NCBI GenBank assembly: GCA_902803255.1
Contig: CADCPG010000052.1
Location: 1 to 14,473, forward strand
DNA: 14,473 nucleotides
Source of the DNA: an uncultured Ruminococcus sp.
GTDB lineage: Bacteria; Bacillota; Clostridia; Oscillospirales; CAG-272
Direction: 5' to 3'
The notes under the pieces are model-generated. The model worked only from the letters and a program-made list of their open reading frames with translations, was not told the DNA's origin and ran no database searches. Shown one piece after another: positions 6,872 through 13,899 of this stretch. How positions within the stretch are numbered: position 1 is the first letter of the stretch; each line of letters opens with the position of its first letter. The position numbers and the translations under genes are program-made.

Positions 6872-6959
6872 TGGTGCCGGCGGCGGGGGTCGAACCCGCA
6901 CGGAGTATTGGTCCAACGGATTTTGAGTCCGTCGCGTCTGCCAGTTCCGCCACGCCGGC
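6872..6959 (-). tRNA. tRNA-Leu (anticodon CAA), CCA encoded
   Basis: Read on the minus strand: acceptor arm GCCGGCG pairing with CGCCGGC, then A and an encoded CCA (6872-6874). The anticodon stem ACGGA/TCCGT holds the loop CTCAAAA, giving anticodon CAA for the UUG codon. The T arm is GCGGG-TTCGACC-CCCGC. The 85-nt body with a long variable arm is typical of a class II tRNA. A T5 run follows the CCA directly, and the hisS ATG is 22 nt downstream. Confidence 0.97.
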
Positions 6960-6986
6960 GCATAAGATATCGATTTTCGATATAAT

Positions 6987-7015
6987 ATTATATCACATTT
7001 GTCTCGCTAAATCAA
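6987..7015 (-). promoter_or_regulatory. Promoter of tRNA-Leu and hisS
   Basis: On the minus strand: -35 TTGATT (7010-7015), 17-bp spacer, -10 TATAAT (6987-6992). The -10 sits inside a 16-bp palindrome (6979-6994). A further short inverted repeat, ATATCGA/TCGATAT (6967-6983), overlaps the predicted start near 6980. No separate promoter is visible between the tRNA and hisS. Confidence 0.85.
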
Positions 7016-7018
7016 TAT

Positions 7019-7045
7019 GCCGCCGGTCCTGAACGGGCCGGCGGC
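7019..7045 (-). terminator. Terminator of gdhA
   Basis: Arms 7019-7029 and 7035-7045 form an 11-bp stem (eight GC-rich pairs GCCGCCGG/CCGGCGGC plus three more, one of them G-T) with a 5-nt loop. It lies 26 nt after the gdhA stop. The trailing minus-strand sequence is ATATTGATTTAG, only moderately T-rich and already part of the next promoter. Confidence 0.8.
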
Positions 7046-7071
7046 AGAATATACATACCGATATCTGGATA

Positions 7072-8433
7072 TCAGAAGCAGCCCTGAGCCATCATAGCGT
7101 CGGCGACCTTCTTGAATCCGGCGATGTTGGCTCCTGATACGAGATCGTATCCGAGTCCGTATTCCTCCGCGGCTTCGGCCGACACCTTGTGGATATTGAT
7201 CATCATTCTGTGAAGCTCGGCGTCGACCTGCTCCGCAGTCCAGACGAGCCTCTCGGAGTTCTGAGCCATCTCGAGAGCCGATACGCCGACTCCTCCGGCA
7301 TTGACGGCCTTGGAGGGAGCGACTACCATCGTGCCGAGTCCGCGCATATAGTTGAGAGCCTCGTTCGAAGTGGGCATGTTGGCGACTTCGATGTAGTATT
7401 TCGCACCGCTTCCCACGATCTGTTCGGCTTCTTTCATCGCGACTTCGTTCTGCGTCGCGCAGGGCATGTAGATATCGCCCTTGACGCCCCACGGCTTCTC
7501 GCCCGGATGGAATTCGGCTCCGAACTTTTCGGCGTAGGCGGCAAGTCCGTCCTTCATTCCGGCGGTGCGCATCCTGTAGACGAAATCGACCTTCTCATCG
7601 GTCGTGATGCCGGCGGGGTCGTATACGTATCCCGCTCTGCCCGAGATCGTCACGGGGACGGCTCCTAACTCGGCGAGTTTCTTCACAGCTCCCCAGGTCA
7701 CGTTGCCGTAGCCAGAGAGGACGACCTTCTTGCCCTTTATGTCGTCGCCGGTGTGCTTGAGAACTTCGCACAGATAGTAAACGGCGCCGTAGCCCGTCGC
7801 TTCGGGACGAATGAGCGAGCCGCCGTAGGAGAGGCCCTTGCCGGTCAGAACGCCGTTTTCGAATACGCCCTTGAGACGTCTGTACTGGCCGTACATGAAG
7901 CCGATCTCACGTCCTCCGACGCCCATGTCTCCGGCGGGAACGTCGATATCGGGACCGATGTAACGGTAGAGCGCGGTCATGAAGCTCTGGCAGAAACGCA
8001 TGACTTCGGCGTCGGACCTGCCGGCGGGATCGAAGTCGGAACCGCCCTTTGCTCCCCCGATGGGAAGTCCGGTCAGGCTGTTCTTGAAAGTCTGCTCAAA
8101 GCCGAGGAACTTGATTATGCCCTGGTTGACGTTCTTCTGGAAGCGGATGCCGCCCTTGTAGGGACCGATGGCACCGTTGAACTGACATCTCCAGCCTCTG
8201 TTGGTATGCCAGTCGCCGTTATCGTCCTGCCAGACGACTCTGAACGTGAACATCCTCTCGGGCTCGACCATCCTGCCCATCAGATCGACCTTCTCGTATT
8301 CGGGATGACGGTCAATGACGGGTTCGAGCGACGTCAGAACTTCGGATATGGTCTGATGAAATTCGGGCTCGCCGGGATTCTTCCGCACGGCCTCGTCATA
8401 GACCTTTTTCAGATAGGCGTTTTTAAACTCCAT
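7072..8433 (-). CDS. gdhA: Glutamate dehydrogenase, hexameric clostridial type
   Basis: Catalyses glutamate + NAD(P)+ + water to 2-oxoglutarate + ammonium + NAD(P)H in the cytoplasm, linking amino-acid fermentation with ammonium assimilation. The 453-residue protein has the length of the hexameric small-subunit enzymes and is very like the Clostridium symbiosum enzyme along its whole length, with a constant +4 offset: Lys93 (PYKGG), Lys117, catalytic Lys129 (GGAKGG) and Asp169 (PAGDMG). The Rossmann motif is GYGNVTWGA (241-249). At the coenzyme-selecting sites it has Tyr242, Arg266 and Ala267 where C. symbiosum has Phe, Pro and Asp, so NADP(H) or dual use is possible. AAGGAGA lies 8 nt before the ATG at 8433. 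It is monocistronic with its own promoter and terminator. Confidence 0.96.
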   Translation of the reverse strand: MEFKNAYLKKVYDEAVRKNPGEPEFHQTISEVLTSLEPVIDRHPEYEKVDLMGRMVEPERMFTFRVVWQDDNGDWHTNRGWRCQFNGAIGPYKGGIRFQKNVNQGIIKFLGFEQTFKNSLTGLPIGGAKGGSDFDPAGRSDAEVMRFCQSFMTALYRYIGPDIDVPAGDMGVGGREIGFMYGQYRRLKGVFENGVLTGKGLSYGGSLIRPEATGYGAVYYLCEVLKHTGDDIKGKKVVLSGYGNVTWGAVKKLAELGAVPVTISGRAGYVYDPAGITTDEKVDFVYRMRTAGMKDGLAAYAEKFGAEFHPGEKPWGVKGDIYMPCATQNEVAMKEAEQIVGSGAKYYIEVANMPTSNEALNYMRGLGTMVVAPSKAVNAGGVGVSALEMAQNSERLVWTAEQVDAELHRMMINIHKVSAEAAEEYGLGYDLVSGANIAGFKKVADAMMAQGCF

Positions 8434-8487
8434 CTTTTTGTCTCCTTATGTGATAAAAATTTTTGCCATGATAATCAATACCCGAAA

Positions 8488-8516
8488 ATTTTACTATTTT
8501 TCCGCCAATTTGTCAA
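8488..8516 (-). promoter_or_regulatory. Strong promoter of gdhA
   Basis: On the minus strand: perfect -35 TTGACA (8511-8516), 17-bp spacer, -10 TAAAAT (8488-8493). The predicted start leaves a leader of about 45 nt before the gdhA ATG. The near-consensus elements suggest high constitutive expression; no clear operator was seen. Confidence 0.87.
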
Positions 8517-8579
8517 GAGGAAATATGGCGAAAATGAATTTATTTGACGAAAAAATTTCATATTCGGGGCATATCGGGC

Positions 8580-8643
8580 AAAAAACAGCCGCATAATGAA
8601 ATTTATCCGTCATCCCGTATTCGGGAACATCCATTATGCGGCT
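8580..8643 (-). terminator. Rho-independent terminator of the Nudix operon
   Basis: On the minus strand the 12-bp stem AGCCGCATAATG/CATTATGCGGCT (arms 8632-8643 and 8587-8598) is followed by G and six T (8580-8585). The 33-nt interior holds a second small hairpin, TCCCG-TATT-CGGGA. It begins 12 nt after the stop of the Nudix gene. Confidence 0.85.
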
Positions 8644-8655
8644 TGTATGTTCAGG

Positions 8656-9168
8656 TCAGAAATCGAGTTTGTCTCCGTTCAGGACGGCTTCTTCGAGCCT
8701 TTCCCCGGCGTAGCGGAGCTTCAGCGAAAAGAAGGGGACGTCGCGCGAGAGCAGGTCGAGAAAGATCCTGTCTCCCTCCCACTGCGGGAGCGTCCGGAAC
8801 ACATCGGATCCGATCCAGGCCGTTATACCCTCGTCGGTTCTGCGCAGCTCCCCGGTGAAACCGTCTGCGTCGAAGAGATGCATGTATTCGGTCTCGCATA
8901 CATCGGATACGAAAGTGACGATACCCCGGTACCGGTAGGATGTGAGAGTGAGCCCGGTCTCTTCGAATACCTCGCGGAGCACGCAGTCCTCGGGGCTCTC
9001 CCCCTCCTTGAATTTTCCTCCGAAGCCTATCCACTTCCCGTAATTCGGGTCTATCTCCGGAAGTCCGTCATATTTCCCTTCCCGGCCGCGATTTTTGTAT
9101 CTGTATGCACGGTTGAGGAGGAGATAATCGCCGCCGCGTTTTATATAGCAAAGCGAAGAGTTTATCAT
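8656..9168 (-). CDS. Nudix hydrolase, probable 8-oxo-dGTP diphosphatase
   Basis: Nucleotide pyrophosphohydrolase of about 170 residues that probably removes oxidised dGTP (MutT/MTH1-like role). The complete Nudix box GX5EX7REUXEEXGU is present from Gly51 to Leu73: GKFKEGE, then seven residues, then REVFEETGL, giving the metal-binding REVFEE core. The start LCYIKRGGDYLLLNR and the C-terminal LPQWEGDRIF...PFFSLKLRY are typical of clostridial 8-oxo-dGTP diphosphatase annotations. Residues about 23-43 (RYKNRGREGKYDGLPEIDPN) look like an extended loop compared with the short linker I recall for relatives. The ATG is 4 nt after the stop of the HAD gene, with CAGGTAG as ribosome site, so the two are translated together. 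The family is certain; the substrate is inferred. Confidence 0.92.
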   Translation of the reverse strand: MINSSLCYIKRGGDYLLLNRAYRYKNRGREGKYDGLPEIDPNYGKWIGFGGKFKEGESPEDCVLREVFEETGLTLTSYRYRGIVTFVSDVCETEYMHLFDADGFTGELRRTDEGITAWIGSDVFRTLPQWEGDRIFLDLLSRDVPFFSLKLRYAGERLEEAVLNGDKLDF

Positions 9169-9172
9169 CTGT

Positions 9173-9796
9173 CTACCTGATAACGGGTATGAGATCCTTC
9201 AGCGAATCTATCCTGTATTCCGGAGTATAGGAGTCATAGAAGTGATCGGGATCAAGAAGGCAGCCGTGTATTCCCGCGGCAATTCCGCTCTCGAGGTCGA
9301 TGTCCCTGTCTCCTACGATGATCGCGCTGTCGCGGTCGATGCCGTATTTTTCGATAAGGATGAGGACGCCGTCGGGCGCGGGTTTTCTCGGGATCTTATA
9401 GCTTCCGTCGACGGCGCCCGTGACGTATCTCGAAAGCTCCCATATGTCCATCATCTTTCCGACGATGCTGCCTGAATGTGTGAAGATGAAACTGCGTCCA
9501 CCCGAGTCACTTATGAACTTCAGCAGTTCTCCGGCGTGTTCGACCGGCTTCTGACAGAGCGGAGCCATCGAGTCATGGACTTCATGGAACTCGGCCGAGA
9601 TCTCTCTGTACGGGATCCCGAAATCGTAAGCTCCGATGGCGGTCCCGACCGACACCTTGAGCTTCGAGTAGACTGACTCGTAAGTGTCGTGTATGCCGTG
9701 CCTGTCCATAACGGTCAGCAGTGCCTCGGTGAAAACGGGATAGGTGTCAGACAGCGTCCCGTCGAAATCAAATATAATGTCCCGGTATCTCATCAT
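9173..9796 (-). CDS. HAD-superfamily phosphatase (phosphoglycolate phosphatase-like)
   Basis: Mg-dependent phosphatase of 207 residues, subfamily IA (helical cap after motif I). Motif I is DFDGTL with the nucleophile Asp10 and acid/base Asp12. Motif II is FTHSG (Thr106), motif III is Lys138 in RKPAP and motif IV is GDRDIDLESG (Asp163, Asp167). The pattern fits the Gph/PgmB-like group acting on small phosphorylated metabolites, but the substrate cannot be read. Two adjacent ATG codons (9796 and 9793) overlap the stop of the upstream membrane-protein gene (ATGATG over TGA), so translation is coupled; the second ATG has better spacing from GGAG. With the Nudix gene right behind, a nucleotide or sugar-phosphate clean-up role is plausible but inferred. 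Confidence 0.92.
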   Translation of the reverse strand: MMRYRDIIFDFDGTLSDTYPVFTEALLTVMDRHGIHDTYESVYSKLKVSVGTAIGAYDFGIPYREISAEFHEVHDSMAPLCQKPVEHAGELLKFISDSGGRSFIFTHSGSIVGKMMDIWELSRYVTGAVDGSYKIPRKPAPDGVLILIEKYGIDRDSAIIVGDRDIDLESGIAAGIHGCLLDPDHFYDSYTPEYRIDSLKDLIPVIR

Positions 9797-10422
9797 TCTC
9801 CGTCCCCGTTCCCGCTTCCGCCGTTCCGGCCGGCGTCACGTTCCTTCTGCTTCTCTTTTCTGATCTCGCGATCCTCAGGATTTTCCGGTATGAAGAGCTT
9901 CGAGAACCGGATATCCGACAGGCCGAAGGCGAAAGCTGCGAAGGCGACGAGCAGCGAAGGGGCGACGACGGCGAAGTGAGCCCACCACATGGTGTTCATC
10001 GGAACGTCGCCGATCCGTGTGGCGAGGATCCCTGTCCAGGCTCCCTGAAGAAAAAGATGGACCGTATGCGCTACCGTCCCTGCCCTGAATGCGAACGTCC
10101 CCTCGGGAGCCAGCGTCAGCATGCCTACAAAGCAAAGGAGCAGGTTGGGCGAGTTTGCTGCAAGACCGATATACAGTCCCTTCTGAGGCTTTGCCGTCTC
10201 TCTTCCGCCGCCGACCCTTATCCTGTCCTCGGCGCCCAGCTTGAAGCAGTCCGAATATACCATGAACAGGTAGAATATCACCGCGCCGATGCATGCGGCG
10301 ATCTGAAGCGGCCTCGATTTGCCCGTGGCGATCGAAAGAGTCAGACCGAAGATCGCGAACACGCACTGCGTTATGAACAGCTTTACGGCGCTGTATGAGT
10401 ATCTGTGCCAGAATTCCTTCAT
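9793..10422 (-). CDS. Multi-spanning membrane protein, unknown function
   Basis: A 209-residue integral membrane protein with about five hydrophobic segments (near residues 11-33, 40-57, 83-104, 113-135 and 147-169) and a charged, Gly/Asn-rich C-terminal tail. A polar loop between segments 2 and 3 carries DRIRVGGGRETAKPQKGL, a pattern I recall from uncharacterised clostridial membrane proteins. No transporter or enzyme motif is seen. GGAGGT at 10427-10432 is well placed for the ATG at 10422. It is the first gene of the minus-strand operon with the HAD phosphatase and Nudix hydrolase, and its stop overlaps the HAD start. Function is unknown. Confidence 0.82.
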   Translation of the reverse strand: MKEFWHRYSYSAVKLFITQCVFAIFGLTLSIATGKSRPLQIAACIGAVIFYLFMVYSDCFKLGAEDRIRVGGGRETAKPQKGLYIGLAANSPNLLLCFVGMLTLAPEGTFAFRAGTVAHTVHLFLQGAWTGILATRIGDVPMNTMWWAHFAVVAPSLLVAFAAFAFGLSDIRFSKLFIPENPEDREIRKEKQKERDAGRNGGSGNGDGE

Positions 10423-10449
10423 TGAAATACCTCCGAATCATTCTATAAT

Positions 10450-10478
10450 ATTATAGCTTATTTCCGGCCGATTTTCAA
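10450..10478 (-). promoter_or_regulatory. Promoter of the membrane protein-HAD-Nudix operon
   Basis: On the minus strand: -35 TTGAAA (10473-10478), 17-bp spacer, -10 TATAAT (10450-10455). The -10 is within a 14-bp palindrome CTATAATATTATAG (10443-10456). The predicted start is about 20 nt before the ribosome site, giving a very short leader. Confidence 0.85.
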
Positions 10479-10560
10479 CATGAAGGAGAAGAAATAATCG
10501 TTCACTTCCTTTTTCACGCAAATAAATGCCGCTTTGTGCTCCGAATCGTACGAAAAACAG

Positions 10561-10589
10561 TTGTATTTTGCGCAAAAAAAAGGTATAAT
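10561..10589 (+). promoter_or_regulatory. Promoter of the recombinase/MutS-like operon
   Basis: -35 TTGTAT (10561-10566), 17-bp spacer containing the palindrome TTTTGCGCAAAA, -10 TATAAT (10584-10589). The start would be about 25 nt before the recombinase ATG. It diverges from the operon promoter at 10450-10478; the 80 nt between the two -35 boxes show no clear further element. Confidence 0.82.
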
Positions 10590-10621
10590 AATATAAATGT
10601 AATTCAAACTCCGGAGGCAAT

Positions 10622-11737
10622 ATGAGCACAGAATACAATCCGGACGAGTATTCGGAGATCCTGCGGGATTTCGCCAACTACAAGGCGGTGATCCAGGGGT
10701 GTTCGCCCCGCACTATCAACGAGTACATGCTCGACATCCGGTCCTTCTGCCGCTTTCTCAAGGCAAAGAAGAAAGGGGTAAAGTACACGCCCGAAGAAGG
10801 CGAAGACTTTCCCGTATGCGACATAGGCACCGATTTTCTCGCCGCGGTGAAGCCGTCAGACATATACGACTTTCTCTTCTTCTGCGAGCGGGTATGCAAA
10901 AACGCTCCGGCCGCCAGAGCCAGAAAGCTGTCAGCTATCAAGGGGCTGTACAAATACCTCACGGTCAAGAGATCACTGATCGACGACAACCCCGCCGCCG
11001 ACGTCGAATCGCCGAAGAAGAGGCAGTCGCTCCCGAAGTTCCTGACATACGAGGAGTCGGTGAAGCTTCTCACGACGGTAAGGAACGACCCGACGGCCAA
11101 ACCGCCTTCCGCCGCGCTCCGCAACTACACCATAATCACTCTCTTCCTCAACTGCGGTATGCGTCTGTCGGAACTGACCGGAATCAACATGTCAGACATC
11201 GACAGGGAGTTCAGGTCGGTCAGGGTCATCGGGAAAGGCAACAAGGAGAGGATCATATACCTGAACGACTCCTGCCGGTCGGCGCTCGAGGAGTATCTTC
11301 CGGTCAGGATGTCGGCTGAATTCACCGGAACGCGCTGCAATGCCCTTTTCCTCTCATCGAGGGGCGAGCGCATGAGCAACAGAGCCGTCCAGTGGACCGT
11401 CGACAAGTACCTTGAGATGGCAGGTCTGGGATACCGTCACCTGTCGGTGCACAAGCTGCGCCACACGGCCGCAACGCTCATGTATCAGAAGGGGGGCGTC
11501 GACGTCAGGGTGCTCAAGGAGATACTGGGGCACGAACAGCTCAATACCACTCAGATATACACTCACGTGTCGAACACCGAGATAGAGGCCGCGATGGCGA
11601 AAAACCCGCTCGCGGAGCTGTCGATCCCGAAAGAGCCCGCTCTCGATGCGACCGGGGGAAAGGCCTCCGGGGCTCCGGGATCGGGAAGTGATGCCGGAAA
11701 CTCCGGCGATGACGCAAATAATCAGGAACAGGGATAA
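10622..11737 (+). CDS. Tyrosine recombinase, XerC/XerD-like
   Basis: Site-specific DNA recombinase of 371 residues. An N-terminal SAM-like core-binding domain (about 10-120) is followed by the catalytic domain with the full set of active-site residues: Arg181 (GMRLSEL), Lys205 (GKGNKER), His277 and Arg280 (HKLRHTAAT), His304 (GHEQL) and the nucleophile Tyr313 (IYTHV). The spacing matches XerD within one residue. It is longer than typical XerC/D (about 300) because of a loop near residues 49-72 and a Gly/Ser/Ala/Asp-rich, probably disordered tail after about 331. GGAGG precedes the ATG by 4 nt. The next gene begins 5 nt after its stop. No integrase-type neighbours, att sites or phage genes are present, so a chromosomal housekeeping role (XerC/D-type resolution) seems more likely than mobility; which Xer orthologue it is remains open. 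Confidence 0.93.
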   Translation: MSTEYNPDEYSEILRDFANYKAVIQGCSPRTINEYMLDIRSFCRFLKAKKKGVKYTPEEGEDFPVCDIGTDFLAAVKPSDIYDFLFFCERVCKNAPAARARKLSAIKGLYKYLTVKRSLIDDNPAADVESPKKRQSLPKFLTYEESVKLLTTVRNDPTAKPPSAALRNYTIITLFLNCGMRLSELTGINMSDIDREFRSVRVIGKGNKERIIYLNDSCRSALEEYLPVRMSAEFTGTRCNALFLSSRGERMSNRAVQWTVDKYLEMAGLGYRHLSVHKLRHTAATLMYQKGGVDVRVLKEILGHEQLNTTQIYTHVSNTEIEAAMAKNPLAELSIPKEPALDATGGKASGAPGSGSDAGNSGDDANNQEQG

Positions 11738-11742
11738 ACGGA

Positions 11743-13389
11743 ATGGCAAAAGAATCGGAACTTGAACTCAAGAATTTCTCGCTTATATACCCCGACGAGG
11801 CATCTCTCGAGCGGCACTACGAGTCGAAGGACAGACCTGACATTTCGGATTTCGTCTCGGATGAGCTTGGCCTTTCCGAGATATTCAATCTCAAGAACGG
11901 GTCGCTGGCTGAATTCTTCACAGTCGATCAGAAGGTGATCGAATACCGCGCAGAGACGTTTCAGGACATGCTCGACAACCCCGGGCTCATCAAGACGCTG
12001 AACAACCTTCTGCCGATACTCAACGACATCATGGAGCTTCGCAGGCTGGAGGCCGACAGCGGAGACACCAACGACTATCTGTCGTCGATCACAGAGATCG
12101 AGCTTTATATCTCTTCGGTCGATACGCTTGACGACGGTCTGAACTCGGTACGCGACGGCATTAAGGGGGCAGGATTCCGCAGGCTGCTCGACTATATCAG
12201 CGAACTTGCCGAGTCCGACTACTACAGCGAGCTCAACGAGCGGCTTTTCGAGCTCACCAAGCGCGTCAGAGACATAAGAAGCGTTACGGTAGGGGTCAAC
12301 CTCGACGCGCAGCTGAGGCCCGCGGAAGCCGGCGTACTGTCGATCAATCCCGAACAGTTCAGATCGGGCGACGTCATCGAGAAGATCCTCAGACTCAATT
12401 TCAAGAACGACGAATACACCTGCATCGCCTCACTCGTGCCTTTCGGAAAGAAGGAGAGCGAGAACCGCAAGGCGGCTCTCTCAAACGCCTTCAATTCGGC
12501 TATCAACGAAGTATACCGTTCGTCGCTCCGCTCGTGGAAGAAGATCATACAGCAGTATGTCCTCGAAAAGACAGACTTCCTACTCAATCTCGTCCCCGAG
12601 ATCGAATTCCTCATCAAGGGCACGAGGCTCATGCAGCAGCTGAAGGAGCGCGGATACAGCCTTTGCTACCCCGAGATCGCTCCGGCATCGGAATGCGCCT
12701 TCGAGGCATACGGACTTTACAACCCGCAGGTGGCTCTCAAGATCGGTGATGAGATCGTCCCCAACGACCTCGTCTTCGACGACAAGGCCAGGATATACGT
12801 GCTCTCCGGGCCCAACAGAGGCGGCAAGTCCGTCATCACGTGCGCCCTGGGGATCGCCCAGGCGATGATGCAGCTGGGACTTCCGGTTCCCGCCGAAAGG
12901 GCAAGGATCTCTCCGGCCGACGGGATATTCACACACTTCCCCACCGGCGCCGACGACACCATCGACAAGGGCCGTCTCGGCGAGGAATGCGCAAGGCTGG
13001 GACAGATCTTCGAACGGGTCACCGAGCATTCCCTCGTCCTGCTCGACGAATCGCTCTCGTCGACCGGCGCCTTCGAGGCGTCCTACATTGCCGCGGAGGT
13101 CCTTGAGGGCTTCTCGGCCGCCGGCTGCCGCACCCTCTTCTCCACCCACCTGCATGAGCTCTCAGCCTTCATACCCGAGATCAACGCCCGCTCCGCCGAA
13201 TACGGAGGCAAGCCGATCGACACTCTGGTCGCCGGCATGGATTCGGGAAAACGTTCGTTCAGGATATACCGCACCAAGCCCGACGGAAAGAGCTACGCCC
13301 GGGACATCGCGTACAAATACGGCCTGTCCCACGATTCCATCATAAGCAAGATCAATTCACAGAAGACCGGTCCGGATATGAACGGCTGA
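11743..13389 (+). CDS. MutS-like ATPase without mismatch-recognition domain
   Basis: DNA-repair-type ATPase of 548 residues. The first 330 residues correspond to the helical core/lever region of MutS proteins; domain I with the mismatch-reading Phe-x-Glu is absent, and there is no C-terminal Smr nuclease as in MutS2. The ATPase part has Walker A GPNRGGKS (356-363; classical MutS has GPNMGGKS), Walker B LVLLDES with Asp435/Glu436 followed by SLSSTGAFEA where MutS has GRGTSTYDG, and an H-loop STHLHEL (His469, His471; MutS ATHYHEL). ATP binding and hydrolysis therefore look intact but signalling motifs differ. It starts 5 nt after the recombinase stop with only a weak ribosome site, indicating translational coupling. 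Family membership is secure; canonical mismatch repair is unlikely. Confidence 0.9.
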   Translation: MAKESELELKNFSLIYPDEASLERHYESKDRPDISDFVSDELGLSEIFNLKNGSLAEFFTVDQKVIEYRAETFQDMLDNPGLIKTLNNLLPILNDIMELRRLEADSGDTNDYLSSITEIELYISSVDTLDDGLNSVRDGIKGAGFRRLLDYISELAESDYYSELNERLFELTKRVRDIRSVTVGVNLDAQLRPAEAGVLSINPEQFRSGDVIEKILRLNFKNDEYTCIASLVPFGKKESENRKAALSNAFNSAINEVYRSSLRSWKKIIQQYVLEKTDFLLNLVPEIEFLIKGTRLMQQLKERGYSLCYPEIAPASECAFEAYGLYNPQVALKIGDEIVPNDLVFDDKARIYVLSGPNRGGKSVITCALGIAQAMMQLGLPVPAERARISPADGIFTHFPTGADDTIDKGRLGEECARLGQIFERVTEHSLVLLDESLSSTGAFEASYIAAEVLEGFSAAGCRTLFSTHLHELSAFIPEINARSAEYGGKPIDTLVAGMDSGKRSFRIYRTKPDGKSYARDIAYKYGLSHDSIISKINSQKTGPDMNG

Positions 13390-13413
13390 CCGGAACGCAG
13401 CGAGGTATAAAAA

Positions 13414-13899
13414 ATGGATTACAGTTTACTCAATCTGCTTGAAACAGACGCGAAACTCACCGACGAACAGATAGCCGCGATGCTCGGCAAGGAGACCGGC
13501 GATATAAAGAAGATGATCACCGAATTCGAAAAGAACGGGACGATCCTCGGATACCGTACGCTGATCGACTGGGACAGGACCGACAGAGAGTACGTCACCG
13601 CCCTGATCGAAGTCAAGATCACCCCGCAGCGCGACATGGGCTTTGACAAGGTCGCCGAGAAGATCTACAACTATCCCGAGGTCAAGAGCGTGTATCTGAT
13701 GTCGGGAGGCTTCGATCTCGCCCTGTTCATCGAAGGCAAGACGATGCGGGACGTAGCCTACTTTGTGGCTCAGAAGCTAGCCCCCATCGAGTTCGTCATC
13801 TCGACGGCCACGCATTTCGTCCTCAGAAAATACAAGGACAACGGCGTCATCTACGGCCCTTCATCCGACGCCGAACTTGAGAGAGGAAACTGCAACTGA
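13414..13899 (+). CDS. Lrp/AsnC-family transcriptional regulator
   Basis: DNA-binding regulator of amino-acid metabolism, 161 residues. The N-terminal winged helix-turn-helix spans about residues 1-50 (LTDEQIAAMLGKETGDIKKMITEFEKNGTI), and the C-terminal RAM ligand/oligomerisation domain spans about 60-140, with the conserved VYLMSGGFDLALFIEGK turn. GAGG lies 8 nt before the ATG at 13414. It follows the MutS-like gene after 24 nt, and its stop codon TGA overlaps the ATG of the next aminotransferase gene by one base, so regulator and enzyme are coupled. Such pairs usually imply control of the linked amino-acid gene, inferred here. The effector is unknown. Confidence 0.93.
   Translation: MDYSLLNLLETDAKLTDEQIAAMLGKETGDIKKMITEFEKNGTILGYRTLIDWDRTDREYVTALIEVKITPQRDMGFDKVAEKIYNYPEVKSVYLMSGGFDLALFIEGKTMRDVAYFVAQKLAPIEFVISTATHFVLRKYKDNGVIYGPSSDAELERGNCN

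Noticed and set aside
6850..6963. N-terminal extension of hisS by 38 residues
   Set aside because: The extra frame is the tRNA-Leu gene read through; a good ribosome site and the family start MKLIKTPTKGMNDYLP fix the start at 6849.
7753..8547. 264-codon plus-strand frame opposite gdhA
   Set aside because: Antisense shadow of a highly conserved enzyme gene; it runs through the gdhA promoter and has no family motifs.
8533..8562. Imperfect ATGAATTT/AAATTTCAT inverted repeat upstream of the gdhA promoter
   Set aside because: AT-rich and imperfect; not distinguishable from chance.
10438..10470. Possible dif site next to the Xer-like recombinase
   Set aside because: CTATAATATTATAG recalls the centre of Firmicutes dif, but it is fully explained as a -10 region with a 17-bp spaced TTGAAA, and the flanking arms do not match.
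10438..10677. 79-codon minus-strand reading frame
   Set aside because: It spans two promoters and the start of the recombinase gene, with AT-rich low-quality sequence and no homology.
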